A stretch of DNA of 5,233 bases from positions 1-5,233 of the forward strand of contig JBAWVG010000079.1 in the NCBI GenBank assembly GCA_037147395.1, read 5' to 3'. Under the pieces are notes generated by a model. That model saw only the letters and a list, made by a program, of their open reading frames with translations. It had not been told where the DNA came from and ran no database searches. Below, piece after piece: positions 1-5,233 of the stretch; the first letter of the stretch is position 1, and the number at the start of each line of letters is the position of its first letter. Made by a program: the position numbers and the translations under genes. This DNA is from VFJL01 sp037147395 (lineage in GTDB: Bacteria; Pseudomonadota; Gammaproteobacteria; Burkholderiales; Nitrosomonadaceae).

Positions 1-873
1 AAGGCCGAGCAATTTTCCGGCATCATCAAGATCGGTCGCACCCACTTACAAGATGCAACGCCAATAACCTTGGGGCAGGAATTCTCAGGTTATGTCTCGC
101 AGTTAGATCATGGTTTAGAGCATATCGATGCATCACTCCCACATCTATGCGAGCTCGCCTTGGGGGGGACCGCTGTAGGTACCGGCCTCAATACCCACCC
201 AGAATTCGCCGCACGTGTGGCATCAGAGTTGGCAAGGTTGACAGGCCTACCATTCATAACTGCGCCCAATAAATTCGAGGCGCTGGCTGCAAATGATGCC
301 CTCGTTCATGCGCATGGCGCATTGAAAACACTCGCAGCATCTTTGATGAAGATTGCTAATGACATCCGATGGCTGGCCTCTGGTCCCCGCTGCGGTATCG
401 GTGAGTTGAAAATTCCGGAAAACGAACCCGGTAGCTCCATTATGCCAGGCAAGATTAATCCAACCCAGCCTGAGGCCATGGTAATGCTTTGCTGCCAGGT
501 GATGGGCAATGATGTAGCAATTAATATGGGCGGATCAATGGGAAATTTTGAGCTTAATGTGATGAAACCGCTCATCATCCACAACTTCCTACAAAGCTTA
601 CGCCTACTTACAGATGGCGCAAATAGCTTCAATGACAACTGCGCGGTGGGGATAACCGCTGATGCTGGACGCATTGATAACCTGATGCGCAACTCACTGA
701 TGTTGGCAACCGCACTCAATCCCCATATTGGTTATGACCGGGCAACAGAGATTGCTAAGAAGGCCTACCGCGAAGGGAGCACACTGAGAGAGGCGGCGCT
801 CGCAACAGGCTATGTCACAGAAGAACAGTTTGATCTGTGGGTGAGGCCGGAAGACATGGTAGGAAATAAGTAA
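1..873 (+). CDS. fumC: Class II fumarate hydratase, 3' part (N-terminus outside window)
   Basis: Fumarase C interconverts fumarate and L-malate in the TCA cycle. It is the iron-independent, homotetrameric cytosolic type. The frame is open from base 1, so the gene starts left of the window. Comparing with the remembered E. coli protein (467 residues), about 173 N-terminal residues are missing and 290 are present. Seen in the sequence: GRTHLQDATP at window residues 12-21, whose His15 corresponds to catalytic His188 of E. coli; the ALGGTAVGTGLNTHPE active-site segment (about 53-68); and the family signature GSSIMPGKINP (144-154), whose first Ser matches catalytic Ser318 on the mobile SS loop. 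The C-terminal SLMLATALNPHIGYD and WVRPEDMVG blocks are also typical. An internal TTG at 70-72 could be mistaken for a start, but it lies inside conserved sequence. The gene converges on the iminopeptidase gene with a 7-base gap and no visible terminator. Identity is very secure; only the 5' end is unknown. Confidence 0.98.
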   Translation, partial: KAEQFSGIIKIGRTHLQDATPITLGQEFSGYVSQLDHGLEHIDASLPHLCELALGGTAVGTGLNTHPEFAARVASELARLTGLPFITAPNKFEALAANDALVHAHGALKTLAASLMKIANDIRWLASGPRCGIGELKIPENEPGSSIMPGKINPTQPEAMVMLCCQVMGNDVAINMGGSMGNFELNVMKPLIIHNFLQSLRLLTDGANSFNDNCAVGITADAGRIDNLMRNSLMLATALNPHIGYDRATEIAKKAYREGSTLREAALATGYVTEEQFDLWVRPEDMVGNK

Positions 874-880
874 GACAGGG

Positions 881-1843
881 TCACAGTCGCCCCGTTTTAA
901 ATCTCTCCGTTGCTCTCACCAACTCTGCTCGAATTCCCGGTTCCCACACTGAATGACCCGCATCATTAACGACCACATAACTCGCTTGTGGCCATGCATG
1001 ATGCAAATCATCGGCACTGATGATGGGGCAAACCGCATCGTAACGCCCCTGCACAATGATGGCCGGAATTAGCCGGATCTTGTCGACATTATCCAGCAGT
1101 GAATTTTTGGGTAGAAATATGTCGTGACTGAAGTAATGCGCCTCCATCCGAGCAAGCCCCAGAGCAACGGTATCCCCGGAAAAATACCCAACAGTTTCCG
1201 CGCTAGGCAACAGTGTCGAGCATGACCCCTCGTAAATACTCCACGCTCGGGCGGCAGGCATATGAACTGCCGGATCTTGATCCATCAGGCGGTGATGATA
1301 CGCAGCTAAAATGTCACTACGTTCTGACGGCAATAGCGATGCCACAAAGGTATGCCACTCTTCTGGAAACAGATTTTTTAGACCGTAGAGGAACCAATCG
1401 ATCTCACTTTCTCGGCAAAGAAAAATTCCACGCAAAATAAATCCCAGACAGCGTTCTGGGTGAGTTTCGCCATAGGCCAGCGCTAACGTACTACCCCACG
1501 AACCACCAAATACCAACCACTCTTCAATGTCGAGATATCGCCGCAAGGTCTCGATATCCCTGATGAGATGCGGCGTAGTGTTATCACGCGTTTCGCCCAA
1601 TGGAGTTGAACGGCCCGCACCACGCTGATCGAATATCACAATCCGGTAATGAGTTGGATCAAAAAACCGGCGGTGAGCAGGAGAAGACCCGGCACCTGGT
1701 CCTCCATGAAGAAACAATACCGGCACACCAGTAGCATTACCAGACTGCTCCCAATACATCGTATGCAAATCATCCAGCGCTAATAGGCCTCTGGCATAAG
1801 GCTCAGCTGCTGGGAATAGCTCGGTACGAACGTCGCTGGTCAT
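881..1843 (-). CDS. pip: Proline iminopeptidase (alpha/beta hydrolase, peptidase family S33)
   Basis: This cytosolic serine peptidase removes N-terminal proline from peptides. The product has 320 residues, against about 313 for the Xanthomonas enzyme as I recall it, so it is full length. Seen: HGGPGAGSS from residue 46 (oxyanion-hole loop), DQRGAGRS at 72-79, and GGSWGS at 113-118 with nucleophile Ser115. The other triad members are Asp269 in GRYD and His297 in AGHSVWEPG. Glu205 (IYEG) and Glu234 (ARMEAHYF) sit where S33 iminopeptidases place the glutamates that bind the substrate's free amino group; this supports iminopeptidase over a generic hydrolase. The ATG at 1841-1843 is the first sensible start; the ribosome site before it is weak (only a short GAG-like stretch). 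The gene is transcribed away from the small-protein/patatin pair across an 89-base divergent gap and converges with fumC. Fine substrate range (Pro only, or other residues too) cannot be read from sequence. Confidence 0.95.
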   Translation of the reverse strand: MTSDVRTELFPAAEPYARGLLALDDLHTMYWEQSGNATGVPVLFLHGGPGAGSSPAHRRFFDPTHYRIVIFDQRGAGRSTPLGETRDNTTPHLIRDIETLRRYLDIEEWLVFGGSWGSTLALAYGETHPERCLGFILRGIFLCRESEIDWFLYGLKNLFPEEWHTFVASLLPSERSDILAAYHHRLMDQDPAVHMPAARAWSIYEGSCSTLLPSAETVGYFSGDTVALGLARMEAHYFSHDIFLPKNSLLDNVDKIRLIPAIIVQGRYDAVCPIISADDLHHAWPQASYVVVNDAGHSVWEPGIRAELVRATERFKTGRL

Positions 1844-1888
1844 GGCTACTCAATGGGTTACGTTCTTAATTTTCGTTTGCTTCGATTC

Positions 1889-1897
1889 TGGTATATT
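1889..1897 (+). promoter_or_regulatory. Probable extended -10 promoter for the small protein/patatin pair
   Basis: TGGTATATT matches the extended -10 pattern TGnTATAAT with one mismatch in the hexamer. It would start transcription near base 1904, giving a leader of roughly 30 bases before the ATG at 1933. The upstream -35 region (about 1868-1875) is AT-rich but matches TTGACA poorly, which an extended -10 can tolerate. The surrounding region is rich in TATA-like hexamers on both strands, so the exact start is uncertain, and a divergent promoter for the iminopeptidase gene probably lies here too. Confidence 0.4.
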
Positions 1898-1932
1898 GCA
1901 TACTATACATTAAGTATAACGAGGACGAACTT

Positions 1933-2187
1933 ATGCCCCACGTACTGCAAGAGCAGGAAGTATCAATGTTGCGCGCAGAGATTGAGATACTAATGAAAGA
2001 GCGTCAGAGCCTTCTCAAGGCTACTGGTGCTGCAGCAGTATTTATCGCCAATCTCGATAGCGGCACTCTGCCAGAGGACGCGTACGAGGCTGCGGAAATG
2101 CTATCCAACTGTTTGAATGATCTGCCTGAAGACACCTTACGTGACGCGCTAGATAAGGTAAGGGCAGAGTTGACCGGCAGTGAATGA
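1933..2187 (+). CDS. Small acidic helical protein of unknown function, coupled to patatin
   Basis: I do not recognise a characterised family in this 84-residue protein. Residues about 5-28 are Glu/Leu/Ile/Arg-rich and look like one amphipathic helix or short coiled coil. A small apolar stretch follows (ATGAAAVFIANLD, about 30-42). The second half (LPEDAYEAAEMLSNCLNDLPEDTLRDALDKVRAEL) looks like two further acidic helices separated by a repeated LPED motif. There is no signal peptide, membrane segment, metal-site cluster or helix-turn-helix that I can see; a single Cys occurs in the second half. The start is well supported by GAGGA at 1921-1925, 7 bases before the ATG. The stop TGA shares an ATGA with the patatin start, so the two genes are cotranscribed and probably translationally coupled. 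This coupling is the only hint at a role. It is very likely a real gene: strong ribosome site, tight coupling, coherent helical sequence. Confidence 0.85.
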   Translation: MPHVLQEQEVSMLRAEIEILMKERQSLLKATGAAAVFIANLDSGTLPEDAYEAAEMLSNCLNDLPEDTLRDALDKVRAELTGSE

Positions 2188-3350
2188 GTTTACCCCCACC
2201 GCCTGCGCGTCCTAAGGTTGGCCTAATCCTCACTGGGGGAGGTGCTCGTGCTGCTTATCAGGTCGGGGTATTACAGGCAATCGCCGCAATGCTGCCTCCG
2301 GGCTCACGCAATCCATTTCCTGTTATCTGTGGCACCTCCGCCGGCGCCATCAATGCTGCCAGCCTGGCTGGGTCAGCTCGGAGCTTTCATGAGGGGGTAA
2401 GTGGACTCGTATCGGTGTGGGAAAACGCCCATGTTAATCAAGTCTACCGCTCCGACGCTATAGGCGTGCTTGGCAACAGCGCACGTTGGCTAGCTTCTTT
2501 ACTCTTCGGAGGGTTAGGTAAATACAGCGCCGTCTCTCTGCTCGACAACTCGCCATTTACTCAATTACTGAAACATAACGTACCTCTGCACGCAATTCAG
2601 AAGAATATCCAAAGCGGCGCCTTGTATGCTTTAGGTATTACCGCATGGGGCTACACCTCCAGTCAGTCGGTTACATTTTATCAGGGTGCGGAAGGTATCT
2701 CCCCCTGGAAACGATCAAGCCGTCTTGGTGTCGCATCACGTATTGGCATTGAACACCTTGTGGCGTCTTCCGCCATCCCATTTCTTTTCCCAGCAGTTAA
2801 ACTTAATCGTGAGTACTTTGGTGATGGCTCTATGCGTCAATACGCACCCATCAGCCCAGCACTTCATCTGGGTGCAGAACGAGTAATGGTGATAGGAGTT
2901 CGCAAGGCGGACGACACTCCACCCGATCGCATAAAAGTTGAAGGCTATCCTCCACCGGCACAAATCGCGGGGCACGTCATGGGGAGCATTTTTCTTGATA
3001 ATCTTGACGTTGATCTGGAACGACTTCAACGTATGAATAACACCATTCAGCTCGTTCCAGAAGATCGACTTTATTGTACTGATAGTCCTCTACGTCGAAT
3101 TGAATCGCTATTGATCTCCCCTAGCAGGGAAATCAGTGAAATGGCAGAACAACATGCTCATTCTTTACCGCGTACTATTCGGCTCTTTTATCGTGCTGTC
3201 GGCGCAATGAATCGCGATGGCTCCGCACTACTAAGTTACTTACTATTCGAAGAGTCCTTCTGCCGAGCGCTCATTGAATTGGGCTATCAAGATACAATGC
3301 CGCGCTCTAAGGAAATACTACAGTTCCTTGGGTTTGATACAACAGACTGA
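2184..3350 (+). CDS. Patatin-like phospholipase family protein
   Basis: Patatin-fold proteins are Ser-Asp dyad lipid acyl hydrolases, usually acting on phospholipids or other acyl esters at membranes. In this 388-residue product, GGGARAAYQVGVL (residues 18-30) is the oxyanion-hole motif and GTSAGAINA (50-58) holds the nucleophile elbow with Ser52. The conserved SSAIPFLFP block is at about 195-203. Asp214, in FGDGSMRQYAPISPA, is the dyad Asp; the common DGG is DGS here. The catalytic domain takes up about the first 290 residues. The last 100, including a predicted helical ISEMAEQHAHSLPRTIRLF region, are an extension I cannot assign. No signal peptide is evident, so a cytosolic or inner-membrane-associated location is inferred. 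The ATG overlaps the preceding stop as ATGA, and no good ribosome site of its own is seen, suggesting reinitiation after the small upstream gene. The substrate is unknown. Family assignment is secure. Confidence 0.95.
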   Translation: MSLPPPPARPKVGLILTGGGARAAYQVGVLQAIAAMLPPGSRNPFPVICGTSAGAINAASLAGSARSFHEGVSGLVSVWENAHVNQVYRSDAIGVLGNSARWLASLLFGGLGKYSAVSLLDNSPFTQLLKHNVPLHAIQKNIQSGALYALGITAWGYTSSQSVTFYQGAEGISPWKRSSRLGVASRIGIEHLVASSAIPFLFPAVKLNREYFGDGSMRQYAPISPALHLGAERVMVIGVRKADDTPPDRIKVEGYPPPAQIAGHVMGSIFLDNLDVDLERLQRMNNTIQLVPEDRLYCTDSPLRRIESLLISPSREISEMAEQHAHSLPRTIRLFYRAVGAMNRDGSALLSYLLFEESFCRALIELGYQDTMPRSKEILQFLGFDTTD

Positions 3351-3358
3351 ACAAGCAC

Positions 3359-3367
3359 TGATATAAT
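3359..3367 (+). promoter_or_regulatory. Extended -10 promoter for the terC-usp unit
   Basis: TGATATAAT is a perfect match to the extended -10 consensus TGnTATAAT and begins 9 bases after the patatin stop codon. Transcription would begin near base 3374 and give an approximately 80-base leader before terC. No good -35 hexamer lies at 16-18 bases. The TTGATA at 3334-3339 is 22 bases away, too far to act as a normal -35, but an extended -10 often works without one. The site suggests terC and usp have their own transcript even if some read-through comes from the patatin gene. Confidence 0.55.
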
Positions 3368-3452
3368 CCTGCGTCGGAATTGTCGTTCTGGGGAAATCCA
3401 AAGGGCATGACCACGATCCATACCCGACTACCTCACCTTCAGAGATCATTAA

Positions 3453-4193
3453 ATGGATATTGCCAGCCCAGAATTCTGGATAGCAGTAATGCAAATTATT
3501 GCAATTGATATTGTTCTGGGGGGCGACAATGCTGTCGTTATTGCGCTCGCTAGCCGACGCTTACCCGAAAAACAGCGTAACCAAGCCATCTTCTGGGGCG
3601 TATTTGGCGCCATCGGGTTACGCGTAGTATTAATCTTTTTTGCCCTTGCGTTACTAGCGATTCCTTTTCTGAAAATTGTTGGCGCGGGACTACTATTATG
3701 GATAGGAGTAAAACTACTTCAACCTGAGCCTGATGAGGGCGGGCATGAGATTGATGCCAGCACGAGCCTGTTTGGAGCGATCAAGACTATTATTATTGCT
3801 GATGCAGTAATGAGTCTGGACAATGTGATCGCCATTGCGGGCGCTGCCAAGGATAGCATCGGCCTGGTTATTTTCGGTTTGGTCGTGAGCGTGCCCATCA
3901 TTGTATGGGGCAGCAAGCTGGTGATGAAACTGATGGATCGCTTCCCCATGACCATCGTCATCGGCGCTGGACTTCTTGGCTGGATAGCGGGTGATATGAC
4001 AATCACCGACACCGTTACCAAGGAGTGGGGAGAGGGTATACCGCTGCTGCAATGGATCGCTCCGGCAGTTGGCGCTCTTCTGGTCGTCATTCTCGGCAAG
4101 TGGCTGGCCGCTCGTGCATCAGCACAAAGGGCTACACGGACGCCGCAGCTTTCTGATCTGGCTGATACTGACCACCGCCCACCACATTCGTAA
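3453..4193 (+). CDS. TerC/YjbE-family integral membrane protein, putative metal (Mn) exporter
   Basis: This 246-residue inner-membrane protein belongs to the TerC family, whose studied members (Alx, MeeF/MeeY type) are implicated in manganese efflux and metal loading of exported proteins. About seven hydrophobic segments are visible, near residues 10-32, 45-70, 71-89, 108-130, 135-155, 167-182 and 197-220. Two internally related halves each carry a conserved acidic motif: IDIVLGGDNAVVIA (Asp19, Asp25, Asn26) and ADAVMSLDNVIAIAGA (Asp117, Asp123, Asn124), expected to bind the ion within the membrane. The short length and motif spacing fit the YjbE-like subgroup rather than the longer tellurium-associated TerC. 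The C-terminal tail (about 221-246) is hydrophilic and His/Pro-rich at its end. The ATG at 3453 is preceded by AGAGA with 7 bases of spacing, a modest ribosome site. usp follows after 19 bases. Family is secure; the metal is inferred from relatives. Confidence 0.93.
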   Translation: MDIASPEFWIAVMQIIAIDIVLGGDNAVVIALASRRLPEKQRNQAIFWGVFGAIGLRVVLIFFALALLAIPFLKIVGAGLLLWIGVKLLQPEPDEGGHEIDASTSLFGAIKTIIIADAVMSLDNVIAIAGAAKDSIGLVIFGLVVSVPIIVWGSKLVMKLMDRFPMTIVIGAGLLGWIAGDMTITDTVTKEWGEGIPLLQWIAPAVGALLVVILGKWLAARASAQRATRTPQLSDLADTDHRPPHS

Positions 4194-4212
4194 CCTTAAG
4201 CCACGGAAAATC

Positions 4213-4638
4213 ATGCTAAGAATTCTTTTGCCGGTAGACGGTTCCGACAACTCCAATCAATCCGTAGCGGATTTCATCAAACTACTCGGTTGGTACAAAG
4301 AAGCGCCGGAGATTCATTTGCTCAATGTCCAGCCTCCTTTACATGGTGGCGTCTCCAGCTTTATCGATGGAGAAAACATTAAACAATACCACCAGGAGGA
4401 AGGTTTTAAAGGTCTACAGTCGGCCCGCGACTTGCTAGAGAAAACGGGCATTATCTGCCAGCCCCACATCCTCGTGGGTGATCCGGCTGAAATGATCATA
4501 CACTGTGCCGCCGAAAAACAATGTGATCAGATCGTCATTGGTCCGCGCGGACTGGGGGGGGCCAAAGGATTGCTGATGGGCTCTGTTGCCAACAAACTGA
4601 TGCAACTTTCAACGCTACCCGTACTACTGATTAAGTAA
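4213..4638 (+). CDS. Universal stress protein, UspA family, ATP-binding type
   Basis: This single-domain Usp protein has 141 residues, the usual size. It opens with the typical first strand and loop MLRILLPVDGSDNS. It ends with GPRGLGGAKGLLMGS (residues 110-124), which fits G-2x-G-9x-G-S exactly, the nucleotide-binding signature of the ATP-binding MJ0577/UspFG branch; the final strand is LPVLLIK. The frame is open back to 4069 inside terC. The ATG at 4213 is chosen because it begins exactly at the conserved first strand, lies 19 bases after the terC stop and has a weak GGAAA-like ribosome site at 4205-4209; a longer start would be buried in terC. Usp proteins are cytosolic stress-signalling or tolerance factors, usually dimers. 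Cotranscription with the TerC protein suggests a link to metal or envelope stress, which is inference. A run of eight G bases (4554-4561) falls inside the binding-loop codons. Confidence 0.95.
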   Translation: MLRILLPVDGSDNSNQSVADFIKLLGWYKEAPEIHLLNVQPPLHGGVSSFIDGENIKQYHQEEGFKGLQSARDLLEKTGIICQPHILVGDPAEMIIHCAAEKQCDQIVIGPRGLGGAKGLLMGSVANKLMQLSTLPVLLIK

Positions 4639-4697
4639 AAAAACAAGGCGACTCTACAATTAGGACCCTTAGTCTAAGCTTGCTCTAAGTGAGCCTT
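4637..4697 (-). terminator. Possible terminator downstream of the pilin gene
   Basis: Read on the - strand, AAGGC (4697-4693) can pair with GCCTT (4649-4645), and the second arm is followed by G and seven T residues (4643-4637). The 43-base interval holds an inner CTTAG/CTAAG inverted repeat that could shorten the loop. The outer stem is only 5 bp, so this is a weak candidate. It lies in the convergent gap between usp and the pilin gene. No T-tract follows on the + strand, so it would not serve usp in the usual way. Confidence 0.25.
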
Positions 4698-4730
4698 CGA
4701 CATCAGCGCCGAGACCTATCGCTACCTCCA

Positions 4731-5168
4731 TTAAGTGCATGGACCATCGCCGGGCTTGAGGCCTCGGGAGCTGTCGCAGATGGTGCCTGCCATTCCCCAT
4801 GTCAAGCTTGCCGTTCCGGCTTCCGGATTTGGGGCATAAGTAAAACCCATCGCAGATCCAGAACTGGTTGTCGCAGAGCTTGTCCCGGCTAACACTCCAT
4901 TACCTAGAGTAAGAGTCTTAACATTGGCTGAAGCGAGGGGTGCTGGAATACCAAACGTGCCTGCGTTACAGTTGGCTAGAGCTCCACTATTCTGATAGCA
5001 CACTCCTATAGCCTGCCTGTATGGCGCCAATTCAGCTAGTGTGTCGGCAGCCTTGCTGCGCGAAATATAGTTGCCATACTGCATAACCGCGATCGTCGCC
5101 AAAATGCCGATGATTCCCACCACACTCATTGTTTCGATCAAAGTCAGCCCCTTTTTTGCTTGTTGCAT
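4731..5168 (-). CDS. Type IV pilin-like protein (PilA/PilE type prepilin)
   Basis: This 145-residue prepilin has a seven-residue basic leader, MQQAKKG. The prepilin peptidase PilD would cut after Gly7 and methylate the new N-terminus, leaving about 138 residues. Mature LTLIE keeps the essential Glu5. It continues as a hydrophobic helix (to about mature residue 28) that anchors the subunit in the inner membrane and later packs the fibre core. The globular part has two probable disulfides: Cys57-Cys67 and the C-terminal D-region pair Cys131-Cys144. A Ser/Thr/Gly-rich stretch lies at about 95-106. Oddities: mature residue 1 is Leu, not Phe; residue 6 is Thr; residue 22 is Met where pilins usually have Pro. 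AAGGGAG lies 7 bases before the ATG (complement of 5176-5182), a strong ribosome site fixing the start. No other pilus genes are in view. Major versus minor pilin cannot be decided. Confidence 0.93.
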   Translation of the reverse strand: MQQAKKGLTLIETMSVVGIIGILATIAVMQYGNYISRSKAADTLAELAPYRQAIGVCYQNSGALANCNAGTFGIPAPLASANVKTLTLGNGVLAGTSSATTSSGSAMGFTYAPNPEAGTASLTWGMAGTICDSSRGLKPGDGPCT

Positions 5169-5233
5169 GCTTCATCTCCCTTAGGGTTTATTTAAGACAT
5201 CCAAACGAATTCAGCTTGGCGTAAGCAGAAATC

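Noticed and set aside
306..719. 137-codon open frame on the - strand inside fumC
   Set aside because: It lies wholly antisense to strongly conserved fumarase sequence and its product shows no domain-like character.
874..880. Terminator between the convergent fumC and iminopeptidase genes
   Set aside because: The gap is only 7 bases, with no hairpin or T-run; any terminator would have to lie inside the opposing gene and none is evident there.
1213..1440. 75-codon + strand frame inside the iminopeptidase gene
   Set aside because: It is antisense to conserved S33 peptidase coding sequence, and no ribosome site or family resemblance is evident.
2042..2233. 63-codon - strand frame across the small gene/patatin junction
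   Set aside because: It is antisense to two well-supported genes and to their ATGA overlap; the product is Arg/Pro-rich in the way shadow frames usually are.
2686..3029. Frames of 66 (+) and 97 (-) codons within the patatin gene
   Set aside because: Both overlap the conserved patatin Asp-motif region in other frames and have no start context or recognisable content.
3334..3339. TTGATA as a -35 box for the terC promoter
   Set aside because: The sequence matches well, but the 22-base spacing to the -10 is outside the 16-18 base working range.
3714..4099. Two overlapping - strand frames (112 and 126 codons) within terC
   Set aside because: They are antisense to the second half of terC, including its conserved DAVMSLDN motif, and look like by-products of its codon bias.
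4069..4212. Upstream extension of the usp frame into terC
   Set aside because: It would add 48 residues with no Usp similarity while overlapping the conserved end of terC; the ATG at 4213 starts exactly at the Usp fold.
4689..4892. 67-codon + strand frame over the 3' end of the pilin gene
   Set aside because: It is antisense to the pilin D-region coding sequence and its Arg/Cys-rich product is typical of a shadow frame.

Overview
The window is ordinary bacterial chromosome: densely packed housekeeping and stress genes at moderate GC, with no rRNA, tRNA, CRISPR array, transposase or phage gene visible. The class II fumarase, proline iminopeptidase, patatin, YjbE-type TerC, UspA protein and type IV pilin all look proteobacterial. 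The general character suggests a betaproteobacterium, possibly of the Nitrosomonadales/Gallionellaceae kind. That placement is inferred from remembered family resemblance and is weak below class level.

Layout, left to right: (1) the 3' part of fumC on the + strand, cut by the left edge. (2) A complete proline iminopeptidase gene on the - strand, convergent with fumC and only 7 bases from it. (3) A divergent AT-rich promoter region of 89 bases. (4) A + strand pair, an 84-residue protein of unknown function whose stop codon overlaps the start of a patatin-like phospholipase gene (ATGA). (5) A new + strand unit beginning at a near-perfect extended -10 promoter just after the patatin stop: a TerC/YjbE-family membrane protein followed 19 bases later by a single-domain universal stress protein. 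(6) A convergent 92-base gap. (7) A complete type IV pilin-like gene on the - strand, with its upstream region running off the right edge.

Functionally there are four independent modules: TCA cycle (fumC), peptide turnover (iminopeptidase), membrane lipid hydrolysis (small protein plus patatin), and metal/stress physiology (TerC plus Usp), then a surface pilin. The best candidate for something undescribed is the small protein coupled to the patatin. The TerC leader is the second: it has a strong promoter but no recognisable manganese riboswitch, although this family often has one. I found no convincing new multi-gene system.
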